Positions 53,931 through 64,000 of a stretch of 64,000 bases of DNA are shown piece by piece (position 1 is the stretch's first letter; each line of letters opens with the position of its first letter). A model generated the notes under the pieces. The model was not told the DNA's origin. It worked only from the letters and a program-made list of their open reading frames with translations, and made no database searches. The DNA is taken from NCBI GenBank assembly GCA_036873135.1, contig JAPTYO010000003.1, positions 28,710,763-28,774,762 on the forward strand, given 5' to 3'. The position numbers and the translations under genes are program-made. Origin of the DNA: Clarkia xantiana subsp. parviflora. Lineage: Eukaryota > Streptophyta > Magnoliopsida > Myrtales > Onagraceae.

Positions 53931-54475
53931 AGAAGGATGAATATAAAACAAGTGTGGATTAACCTCATGATAGTCATCAACTTCGATCAAGCCTTTCCCC
54001 GATCCAGTAGGTTTTGTCGAATCCTTGGGATGTCATCGTCATCCCTGGCAGTTGAGAGAGGCAAACATATCACAAAGTCGAAGTGCAGTCAAGAATCCGG
54101 GAATAACACAATTTGCAGATGAGTGAAGAGTGAAAAGAGGTGTGTAGAACCAAAAATCGGATCAAGATCAAGAAACAAACATAATCTCTTTAGCTCTGAT
54201 ACCACGTAGAGTTCCGGAATCGAAACCCTAAAAGGCATAAAGAGCATTAGGAGAAGATAAATGAATCTTGAGAAAATGAACAATTGCGGGATCATCTCGG
54301 TGAGATCATTTATCTAGCCCGTTATCTCCTTAAATATCATTAAGATAAACATGTGAGAACAGGTTTAACCCCAAACAAGCAATAGTTTACAAAATGGTCC
54401 TCAAACAATTAAAAAGCCTATACAATACAATTTAAACTGGCCCAAAACAAACAAACCGAACCCAATAGAAATCCC
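53931..54475 (-). mobile_element. LTR-retrotransposon relic with tRNA-Met primer site
   Basis: On the minus strand TGGTATCAGAGCTAAAGAG lies at about 54189-54207, with LTR-like DNA at higher coordinates and leader-like DNA at lower coordinates. No coding region or second LTR was recognised. Confidence 0.45.
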
Positions 54476-55529
54476 GAAACAATAAAAGCTTGTAAAATGT
54501 TGAATTTTTCATTTTTGGCATTCTTGAACTGAAGAGAACCCTTCTGAAATTAAAGTCATTTTTTTTCTGCAGGAAGGGTAAAAAATCTCAGTTCTTTTCT
54601 AATTTGATGATTTTGTTCTTAAATTGGGTTCTTTGTAATTTGTAGCTGGGAGCTCTAAGTGGTTTTCTTTCCCTTTGAATGCTACTGATGAGGTTGTTAT
54701 TGAATTGGGTGCTTTGGTAACTTGCAACTTGAGATCTCCAGTTTTCTTTTTACTTTGTTCTTGAATTGGGGTCATGTTTATGTCTTGCAGCTAGCACTTC
54801 TTCAACAATCTCAGCAACAAATGCTGAAACTAATGTGTTAAAAGCACTATCCCATATAATCGACCCGACTTTAGAACCGATATTGTATCGTGTAGTTTTG
54901 TGAAGGATCTGGGAACAGACTAACTCAAGGGCAGGAAATTAATCATATAAATTTGCTAATTACATGCCTGAAATGATAATCTTTGTTCTCATCATAACAC
55001 ATCTTAAATTCTTCTCTTTTAGATGTGGTTTCTCCTTGAGCTCACAACTCTAGCCGGACCGGTCAAAGACATGGTAAATGCCTACATAAAGTTAAATCTT
55101 TTTCCTTGTGTCAAATTGAGTATTAATCAATTTGTTGGTGGGTTCGTTTATTAACTCAAATTTGGATTTAAACATAGGAAAATACGATTTTCTTTCAGTT
55201 GTTTATTGAAAACTAGCCTTAAATTCATGAATCTATTTTGGTTTTATATTAACTTCTCAGTTTGTAGAAGCGGACTGTATCATTTTGCAGATTTTTTTCT
55301 AACATTACCGAGCCAAATTTATGCAGGTTTGAACAGAGAAGTTAAATGAAGTAGTAACAGAAATTTTGTGGGTCAAGAATCTAAAAGTGACAATATCTTT
55401 ATATTATCGAAAAATTTGGAATTTACACTTGGATTCTCTTCACTTTGAACCGATGGATTGTCTTATGTTGTATTTTGTAAGTTTATGAAATATTGACATT
55501 TATGTGTAATTTATTTTTTTAAAAAAATA
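54476..55529. other. Unrecognised, possibly exon remnants
   Basis: The plus strand has exon-like pieces behind good acceptors, such as cag/CTAGCACTTCTTCAACAATC reading LALLQQSQQQMLKLM at about 54790-54840. Stops follow soon, and the pieces do not join into a protein I know. This may be a decayed gene. Confidence 0.3.
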
Positions 55530-55678
55530 AAAAACGGTTTTGAACCGGTTCTGTTATGATTTGATTCTCTAGCTCTATATTCGGTTCGGTTTTTGTCTGG
55601 TGTATGAAACCGGCAGAACCACAAATCCGATTTCGATTCGGTTCAGAACTGATTTTGCCAAAACCGAACCATAGCCCT
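55530..55678. mobile_element. hAT-type MITE relic
   Basis: The right end inverted reads TAGGGCTATGGTTCGG, and both halves carry GGTTTTGAACCGG / AACCGAAT motifs like the element at 44052-44446. The left terminus is missing. Confidence 0.4.
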
Positions 55679-55993
55679 ACCTTCAATTTTAGCCATCGCT
55701 GTTTCTCCCTTTCTGTTCTCGCCATAGCCGATTCTCAAGCTGTAACTTTCTACAAGTAAGCATCTTTCTAATTTTACGACGAGTCTTTACGTAATTCACT
55801 GATTTTTTACTGACCAAAAACATAAATAGATGAACCGACGGTTCGACCACATTCTCTGACTGACCCGGTCCTGTCCGATTTACTTCCCATCGTCCTAAAA
55901 TCTCCTTAAACCCTAGTGTGCTTGCAGAAACTCCTCCTATCAAAGGGAACGCCTTCCATCACCAGGAACCTTACAGTCAAGTGACATCACAAG

Positions 55994-58933
55994 ATGACAC
56001 GCAGTATCAAGAATCCCAAGAAGGCAAAGAGGAAGAATAAGGTGTGTTTTGTGGTTGTTGAATTATCTATTGCCGTCTTTTTTTGATGTTGATCATAAAT
56101 GCTGGGTCAAATTAGAGATTCTTAGTCCAAGTTTTCATTTGGCAATGAACTCAGAAAGGAGATGGGTCGTCTTCATCGGTGATTCCTTCCATGCCCACAA
56201 AGGTGTGGCAGCCTGGTGTTGACAAGCTGGAGGAAGGAGAGGAGCTCCAGTGTGACCCTTCTGCTTATAACTCACTTCATGCCTTCCATATTGGCTGGCC
56301 TTGCCTCAGGTACTTATTCATAATTCTTTGTAGCTTAGTTAGTTCGAAACAATGTCTTTAATCGTTGTTCAATTTTAAAAGTGAACTTGAGTTCGATAGT
56401 GTTATGAACTGTTGATGGAAATATATTGGTAAATCGGTAGTATACTTTTAGAAGTAAGTTCCTGGGATATTTCCACTGAAAATAATATTATATTCTGCAA
56501 TACCGAAATTTGAAACATTTCCCAATTACTTGTTTTTATGGTGTTAAGGATGTGCTTTTTGAACAAGTGCTTATCAGATTTAAATGTTTTGGCAGTTTCG
56601 ATATTGTGCGTGATTCGTTGGGGCTTGTCCGAACAGAATTTCCACACACAGTGTATTTTGTTGCAGGGACTCAGGTGAGTGTCTTTAAATTTGGATGACT
56701 TGGCTTCACTTTACAGTTTCTACACCTGCTAAGAGATCTCTTTAAGCTTTCTGTGGATATAATTGGTTTTCTGGAGATGTGTGTTTGAACTAGTTTGCTC
56801 AATGAGAGGAAATGGGATATTCCTCTAATACCTTATCAATATAGTATGGGAGGCGTAAACCATCATCATCTAAGATAATTGGCAGTTTTGTTTCACAATT
56901 CAGCTTCTTCCTGATGCCACAATTGTATACTGCAGGCTGAGAAACCTGCTTGGAACTCAATCGGAATATTCAAAGTATCTAATGTTTCTGGTAAAAGACG
57001 TGAATTGGTGCCATCTAAATCAGCAGATAATGATGATATGGAGAGTGAAGGCAGTGATAGTGATGAAGACAGTGATGATGACGATGAGCTTGGCGGATCT
57101 GCAACGCCATCTCTGCAGGCAAAATATATTTCTTTTTTTTAAACATTTATTATTAACATAAAGATGAAAATAATCAAAATATATTCATTGTTTTTCTAAG
57201 TTGATTTTAGCCTTTTTTGTTCTTATTATGTACAAATCTTTCAGCTGCGTAAAGTAGCACATCATGGTTGTATCAACCGTATACGAGCAATGTCACAGAA
57301 CCCCCATATATGTGCATCGTGGGCAGACTCTGGTAATGTGCAGGTAAGGTTATACTTGTCGTTATACTATACATATGTAGCTTCCTTGTCGTATTGTTTA
57401 TAAATTGTTGGCTCCTTTTTATGCAGATATGGGACTTCAGCTCCCATTTGAATGCATTAGCTGAATCAGAAACAGGCCAAGGGGCTTCTTCAGATTTTAA
57501 TGACACACCATTAATGAAGTTTGGCGGTCATAAAGATGAAGGATTTGCTATAGACTGGAGTCCTCAAGTACCCGGGCGGCTGCTATCTGGTATTCTTTTT
57601 GTTGAGCTTGTGATATTTTTCAAGTATTAACTTGCCTAAAGCATCTCACTCTAAATTGTAATTCAAACTACAGGGGATTGTAAAAATTCCATTCATTTGT
57701 GGGAACCTGCATCTGGCTCGACATGGAATGTTGATTCTACTCCATATATCGGTCATTCTGCAAGTGTAGAAGATATCCAGGTATGAATACTATTACACTA
57801 TTATATAATGCATAAACTATATTAGCCTAATACATATATGTCATTGAGAAATATAATTGTGTTTGCATATCCTTGTTTTTGCAGTGGAGCCCCGTAGAGC
57901 CCGATTTCTTCGCCTCCTGTTCGGTGGATGGTACTATTGCTATTTGGAATATAAAAACTGGGAGGTCACCCGTTATGTCTTTTAAGGCCCATAATGCAGA
58001 CGTTAATGTCATTTCATGGAACAGGTTCATGAGCAGTCCCATATGCATCTTCTCTTAACAGTTAAATATATCCTATTATATATATGTATAACTGATGAGC
58101 ATTTGAACTTTTTCTATCCGGGTAGGCTTGCAAGTCCTATGATGGCATCTGGAAGTGACGATGGTGCATTTTCTATTCATGACCTTAGAATGCTCAAGGT
58201 ATTGCTTTCTGGGTAAATATGTTTATTTATCTTATAGGTAGATTTTGAGGGTTGGACAGTTTGGTGGTTGTTGATATTATTCACGAAGTTCATATTGATC
58301 ATTCTATAGGAAGGAGATTCTGTGGTTGCTCATTTTCAATATCATAAGCATCCTATTACGTCGATTGAGTGGAGCCCACACGAGGCATCAACTTTAGCAG
58401 TTTCATCTGCAGATAACCAGTTAACGTGAGTGCAATACAATCCGTTTTTTCTGAAATCTTAACCCCAGAATTTTTCTAATAATAGTAATAATAATAATGA
58501 TTGTTTTTGGATTTTATTATAAATTTAGAATATGGGATCTTTCATTGGAGAAAGATGAGGAAGAGGAGGCAGAGTTCAAAGCAAAGACAAAGGAGCTAGT
58601 GAATGCCCCTCAAGATTTACCTCCGCAGCTTCTCTTCGTTCATCAGGTAACAATTGCTGCTTTTCTGCATCAGTAGCTAAAATTTGAATGGAGATTGCAA
58701 TGAATCTGTTTAAAAGGTGATTCTTTTATGCAATGGGATTCAAGATACCTAGTCATCTCAAATTTGCTCTGTTTTTTTCTTCTTTAAACTATTAACAGGG
58801 TCAGAAGGATTTAAAAGAACTTCATTGGCACCCTCAAATTCCTGGAATGATAGTATCAACAGCAGGTGATGGCTTCAACATCCTCATGCCTTCCAACATA
58901 CAAGGTATACTTCCCTCGGAGTCTGCTGCTTGA
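55994..58933 (+). CDS. GRWD1: GRWD1-type glutamate-rich WD40 protein, 471 aa
   Basis: Twelve exons: 55994-56041, 56155-56309, 56596-56674, 56936-57118, 57245-57343, 57427-57589, 57674-57780, 57885-58024, 58126-58198, 58310-58425, 58529-58646, 58799-58933. All are in phase. Intron 4 has a GC donor (CTGCAG/GCAAAA); all others are GT-AG. The protein begins [17 protein letters not shown], then has a histone-binding-like N-terminal block ([17 protein letters not shown]), an acidic Asp/Glu/Ser tract (about residues 128-145) and WD40 repeats ([42 protein letters not shown]). It ends [15 protein letters not shown]. The family acts in ribosome biogenesis and histone handling. The Arabidopsis relative is reported as a DDB1-binding (DWD) protein linked to heat tolerance. 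The start is the first ATG giving the conserved basic N-terminus. Confidence 0.94.
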
Positions 58934-59436
58934 ACCAACCAAACCCAGATTCTGCAGCAACGAAGCTTCGGTTCTGTTTCTTGTGTGTTCGGCAAAGAGA
59001 GCATGTCTGTCTTTTAATTTTATTTTCATCTTTTTTGTTACTGTAGTATTACTATACATAGACATGGTCATGGATGAGCTATGAAATTACATTTATAACA
59101 AAGTTTTGATTGGTTTAGTGAAAATTGACCTATAATGTAGTTTAAGGGAAATTCTAGTTACATATGTCTGAAAACATTGTTTATATTTTGTTACATGGTT
59201 GAGTTTGAGTAATTTGGCAATGTGAGTTGTTGAAGCTAATAAATTCCGGCAGTGTGTTTCCAAAATATTGGGTGGTCTTCAAAAACTGCATTCAAATTTA
59301 AACCAAACTAATTAAAAAGGTTGTCTTTACACCTCACTCTGTTGGGAGGATCTATTTAGCAGTCAGTCAGTCCATTTCCTTCCATTTGAAAGAAACCTCA
59401 CTAGAGAAACTGCAGAACAAAAAGAGTTTTTGACCG
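58934..59436. other. 3' UTR and flank of the GRWD1 gene
   Basis: No other coding feature. The UTR probably ends before about 59250. Confidence 0.5.
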
Positions 59437-59706
59437 ATATAAGCTTTCATGGACAACCAAATACTAATATAGACTGCATGAAAACCGAGATGTGAAATCT
59501 CGGTTAGGATTTTTTTTTTTTTTTTAGGGTTTAGGGTTTTTTAGTGCCCTAAACCCTAAAAAAAAAAAAAATCCTAACCGAGATGTCATCTCGGTTTGGA
59601 TGAAAAAAATCCAAACCGAGATGTGAAATCTCGGTTTGCCTCAGATTTGTAATTATTTTTTCATACAGTCTATATTTGTATTTAGTTGTTCATGAAAGCT
59701 CATATC
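59437..59706. mobile_element. Compact foldback element with telomere-like core
   Basis: The left arm ATAAGCTTTCATGGACAACC and the inverted right arm ATGAGCTTTCATGAACAACT, with ATATAGACTG blocks, enclose further inverted units AACCGAGATG/CATCTCGGTT. At the centre lie TTTAGGGTTTAGGG and its complement CCCTAAACCCTAAA, the plant telomere unit in both orientations. No flanking duplication was fixed. Confidence 0.7.
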
Positions 59707-60100
59707 TATGTTAATTCAATTTTTTTTTTGTATATAATATTATATTCGAGAGCAGATAAAATCAAAAGTGATGACCTCCACTTTATTTTATCATCATTCT
59801 TTGAGGACAATGCTACAAAAGCTCATCGAGTATGCTTTTAGTTAATGGTTCATATACCTGAGCATATATTATGCTTTATTCAGCAAAAGTAAAATGGAAA
59901 ATAAAAATTCATATACAAGAATTACTATAGAATATGTATATATATATGAATAGTGAACGCGTATATGGACTTTATCTCTTCAATGACAACGACTTTTCAT
60001 GCTTTAGACAGAATTCAATCTAATGTTCTAACCACTAATTTGTGACCATTGATGAAATGTTGGGTCAATGTGTAAACCTTACTACGTCTACACCCGTAGC

Positions 60101-60134
<34 letters not shown>

Positions 60135-60231
60135 TAACTTTTTAAAATTTAATTTACCTCTTAGGTGTTAGCCACTAAATAATCTTCTTTCGGACCGGAT
60201 TAATTTATTAATGATAAAGTGTTTTACTTAT
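59707..60231. other. AT-rich intergenic DNA
   Basis: Contains (TA)n at about 60103-60130. No gene is seen. Confidence 0.5.
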
Positions 60232-60828
60232 GGTTAAGGGTCCTTTTGGTACCACATGTTTGCAAAAATTACACTGTTCATACAATTAATATTTTTTTGT
60301 ACCGAATTGGTACCATATGTTTCCAAACCTTACTGTTTTGGTACTTCCGTTACCATTCCGTAAAAAACGACCGTTAAATGGCATGTGCCATGCACGTGAG
60401 CAGCCAAAAACTTTCAATTTTGTTACAATTTAGTCCATCTAATGCATCATTAACTTTTATTTTGTTCAATTTAGTCCTATAATTTCAAAACCAAACCATT
60501 TTCCCAAATTGACCTAGCCGGACCTAGCCCATGGCTAGATCCGGCTAGGTCAATTTGGGAAAACGGTTTGGTTTTGAAATTTTAGGACTAAATTGAACAA
60601 AATAAAAGTTAGGGATGTATTAGATGGACTAAATTGTAACAAAATTGAAAGTTTTGGGCTGCTCACGTGCATGGCACATGCCATTTAACGGCCGTTTTTG
60701 ACGGAATGGTAACGGAAGTACCAAAACAGTAAGGTTTGGAAACATATGGTACCAATTTGGTACAGAAAAATACTAATTGTATGAACAGTAATTTGTGCAA
60801 ACATGTGGTACCAAAAGGACCATTAACC
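60232..60828. mobile_element. Mutator-like foldback element
   Basis: The left arm GGTTAAGGGTCCTTTTGG and the inverted right arm GGTTAATGGTCCTTTTGG extend about 250 bp each (GGTACCACATGTTTGCA shared), around a CCGGACCTAGCC palindrome at about 60515-60550. No clear 9-bp duplication was found. Closely related in plan to 30507-31348. Confidence 0.75.
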
Positions 60829-60878
60829 CTATATTTTTTTTTATAAAAAATGATTATTCACTACTCCATATTTGAATT

Positions 60879-60879
<1 letters not shown>

Positions 60880-60920
<41 letters not shown>
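60880..60920. repeat. (TA)n microsatellite
   Basis: About 20 TA dinucleotides. A second shorter run with a following T/C-rich tract lies at about 61085-61140. Confidence 0.9.
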
Positions 60921-60923
<3 letters not shown>

Positions 60924-61085
60924 TAAGTATGGATTATTTAATATTAATATGTGGTTTCACCAAATTTGTATGGTATCGCAATGTAGTTTCTGTGATGGCA
61001 TCAAACTTCAACCTAAAGGAGGAAAGGTGTACAACAATGTCCCCCACAGAAACAAACGAATCCCAAGGGTCGCTCTCACCCCGAA

Positions 61086-61116
<31 letters not shown>

Positions 61117-61577
61117 TCTTTTCTTTTCTTTCCTTTTTGTTTTGTTTTTTTAAAGAATAGACATGAAGTCTAATTTATTGAGCAAATTCTTAAATTATGC
61201 ATGTGTACTTAGTAAAGTTTATTATATATTACACACATATTATCACGGTCCCTTTTCATTTATTTCTAGGAAATCTAGAGAATTTATAATAGAGCATATT
61301 CTATAAAAAAAAAAAATTACAGAAAATTAGCATATAACTTAACTGGTTATTTTTTTGCGCAACACGCAAAATTTATTTAGATAAAATCTTATGTTATGAT
61401 GTTATTGATCACTCACGCTTAAGTTTATTTTTAAATTAATATATATTAATAGAACATATTATCTTATTCTTATTTACTTTATTACAGTAATGTATATAAG
61501 TTATAAATATATATGTTATTATATGTAATTCAAAAGATCTTCCACATCTAACATGTTCATACATAAAAGTAACGTAA
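60921..61577. other. AT-rich intergenic DNA
   Basis: No gene is supported. The frames at 60850-61173 are driven by the TA and T-rich runs. Confidence 0.5.
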
Positions 61578-61586
61578 AAAAAATTA

Positions 61587-62359
61587 GGGTTAAGAACACA
61601 ATAGGGGCCTGAATGTTTGCCCATGTTGCCAAAAGGGGTCTGAATTGAAAAAACGTATTATTAAGGGCCTGAATTTTGAGTTTTGTGTATAAGTGAGGTC
61701 TCCGTCTATTTTTTCCGTTAAAAGTGACGGAAAGTGGTCACATGCTTGGCATGTGACCGAAAATAATTTGAAAACCTGAAAATGCCATTTGACTAAAGTG
61801 TGTCCCTCACATGTTTGACCTAAAAAGACGAAAAATACCCTTTAAGCCACCACAGCTCCGGCGACCACCACGCATCTCCGGCGACCACCACCCCAGCTCC
61901 AGCTCCAGCGACCCAAACCTTCCTCCGGCGACCCAAAAAAGTTCCGATTGGAGCCACAAAGCTCCGATCGAAGCTTTTTTGCGTCTGCGGAGGGGGGTTT
62001 TAGTCGCCAGAGATAGGGTGGTGGTCGCCGGAGCTGGGGTGGTGGTCGCCGGAGCTGGAGTGGTGGTCGCCGGAGCTGGGGTGGTGGTCGGTGGCCGTGG
62101 TGGCCTTAAGGGCATAATTAGTGTGCATAGGTATTTTAGACATTTCACATTTCATTAATTAAACTGATAAATTGTATAATAATTGCAAAAGGGTAATTAT
62201 GTCATTTCACGTGGTTCCGTTACATTTAACAGCAAATTTGGACGGAAACTCAATTATCAACAAAATTCAAAATTCAGGCCCTTAATAATACGTTTTTTCA
62301 ATTCAGACCCCTTTTGGCAATATGGGCAAACATTCAGGCCCCTATTGTGTTCTTAACCC
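61587..62359. mobile_element. Mutator-like foldback element with 9-bp TSD (aaaaaatta)
   Basis: The ends GGGTTAAGAACACAATAGGG are perfectly inverted, with near-perfect arms of about 90 bp (GCCTGAATGTTTGCCCAT, CTGAATTGAAAAAACG). The 9-bp aaaaaatta flanks at 61578-61586 and 62360-62368. The core (61850-62100) holds an array of GGTGGTCGCCGGAGCTGG-type 18-21 bp repeats in both orientations, open in frames on both strands but not a gene. Confidence 0.9.
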
Positions 62360-62368
62360 AAAAAATTA

Positions 62369-63227
62369 TATATCTTTAGTTACGATATTCTTGTAAATAA
62401 AATTATAATTAAATTAATAAACATAGAAATTAAAGTGTTATTTTGTGGCAACTGACATGAAATCCTTATTAATTATGATGTATTTTATATGATAGAGCCA
62501 CATGTTCTACCACATGGCAAGATATCAATAATCTAGGACTAAAATCTCAAAAATTGATTTTAAAGCTTAAAATCATCAATTTTGTGATGTGAATTATAAA
62601 TGAAGCAGAATCATATTTCTTTATAGTAGAGTAATTTCAAAATCTAGAGGCAAAAATAAATGTTGATGAATGAGTTGTGTCTACTAAATAAACGAGCAAA
62701 AAGTTAAAATTATTGATGGTTTTTTTTGTTAATGGGTTATGGGGATTCTTACTAAATAATAATGAATTTTACACAATAATAATATGATTTATAACATATT
62801 TTCCTTTAGGAGTAAATCTAGATTCTTTATGCAAAAAGTCAATAATGGAGAAACAAAGCCTCTAATTATATTAGGTCAATTCGTCGTGATGTTTTTATAA
62901 ATAATAATGGTCAATAATAATAGCGATTTGGGGTATAATTTTTTTTAAGAATAAACTTATGATCCCAATATAAATACATGATAATAGGGTGATATTTGTC
63001 ATCACGTCATCCTATGTATGTGTCCGCCATTGCTCACAGCCTCACAGGTTGTCCTAGGTATCCAACTCATACAATAATTTTCATTTGAACCGTGTCAGTT
63101 CGTAAAGAATAATATATTAACTATGAAGATTTTTTCAATTACAAAGCTCAAACTCAAATCTTATAGTTAAAGAAGAAATCATTAACCGCTACTCCATTTT
63201 ACAATATTCTTTTCCATTCATTTTGGG
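62369..63227. other. AT-rich intergenic DNA
   Basis: No gene or RNA recognised. Confidence 0.55.
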
Positions 63228-64000
63228 CGTTTGGATGGACGTAATGTGAGATTACTTAAAATGTGAGATTATAAGTAATGCGAGTTACATAATGTAAAGA
63301 TTGCAGTGTTTAGTTGTGCTGTAATGTGAAATATAATGTTAGATTACAGTGTTTGGTATGTGTTGTAAAGTGCATTGTAATGTGACTTTATCATTATTAT
63401 ATTAATCCTTATGAGTGTATATTGTATCTTAATATGATAAGATTTAAAAGACTATATATTTTGACAACAACTAACTTCTTAAATATTATGTGTGTGGTTG
63501 ATAATATAGCCATTTATGAATTCTAAAGACTAAATATTTAAACTTAATACGCACCACTACTAAAAATCTATTAATTAAAACATTATATATAGTTTCATAA
63601 GATAATTTTTATAAAAATATGCAACGAAAAAAGACTTACTCATTTTATATGAACATTATGCATTATTATTTATTAGAATGATGAGTTATGAAGTATATAA
63701 AAATAAAAAGCTAACAATATTGTTATCATAATAAATTATAAAGATAATACAAAATATTTTATCTATTTAATAAATAATAATAAAATAATAACACTCCGAA
63801 ATGTTAGACGTAATTTCATATTACATCTGTTTTTTTTTATTTTATATAATCTCACATTACGTTGAATGGAGTTTGGACGTAATCTCATATTATAGTGGAC
63901 ATTATATTGTAATGCAAATTACGTAGTTTAACAAATTAAACAACGTAATATGGTTGTAATGTAAAATGTAAATATGAGATTACATCTCACATTAAATCTA
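63228..64000. mobile_element. Harbinger-like MITE, runs off the window end
   Basis: Starts GGGCGTTTGGATGGACG and contains TAATGTGAGATTAC repeats; inverted versions occupy 63800-64000. It matches 7646-8326 in plan. The right end lies outside the window. Confidence 0.6.

Noticed and set aside
60192..60231. SINE fragment suggested by taatgataaagtg
   Set aside because: Only about 13 bases match the SINE 3' end, too little to call.
61807..62158. 113- and 115-codon frames on opposite strands
   Set aside because: Both are translations of the repeat core of a Mutator-like element.
1..64000. CRISPR arrays, bacterial operons, rRNA genes or phage-like regions
   Set aside because: Looked for repeats with regular spacers and conserved rRNA segments; none are present, and the sequence is plainly plant nuclear DNA.

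Overview
The window is nuclear DNA of a dicotyledonous plant. It has intron-rich genes with GT-AG (one GC-AG) introns, plant-only families (VQ protein, early nodulin-like phytocyanin, DETOXIFICATION-type MATE transporter), AT-rich intergenic DNA, (TA)n microsatellites and many nested plant transposons. I cannot name the species.

Seven host genes can be read. In order: a VQ-motif regulator (+, 6012-6752, no intron); the front half of a DEP1-type methionine-salvage gene (-, 10310-13076, five exons, enolase-phosphatase half absent); a DnaJ-type zinc-finger protein (+, 24230-29042, 12 exons, 427 aa); an early nodulin-like protein (-, 33757-34611, three exons, 228 aa); a C2H2/lysine-rich nuclear protein (-, 36070-38000, six exons, 321 aa); a MATE transporter (-, 42999-49055, seven exons, 480 aa); and a GRWD1-type WD40 protein (+, 55994-58933, 12 exons, 471 aa). 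Exon boundaries were derived by hand; every junction keeps phase. The genes are unrelated neighbours and not a cluster.

The space between them is a transposon mosaic. The largest item is a young, apparently coding-complete Ty1/copia element (15522-22670, TSD ctaat) nested in a PIF/Harbinger-like MITE. A short non-autonomous LTR element with gypsy-type remnants sits in intron 3 of the MATE gene, 11 bp from the splice donor, with TSD tatac. There are at least two solo LTRs with perfect TSDs (9962-10237, 52617-53305), a Helitron-like element (49716-51714), several hAT MITEs with 8-bp TSDs, several Mutator-like foldback elements with 9-bp TSDs, two SINE-like copies, and a repeat carrying tRNA-Phe pseudogenes.

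The observation I rate highest is in the copia element. The sequence just after its 5' LTR does not look like a tRNA primer-binding site. Instead 13 nt of it are perfectly complementary to a segment inside the element's own LTR, directly behind a strong potential hairpin. This would fit self-primed reverse transcription, but that is an inference.
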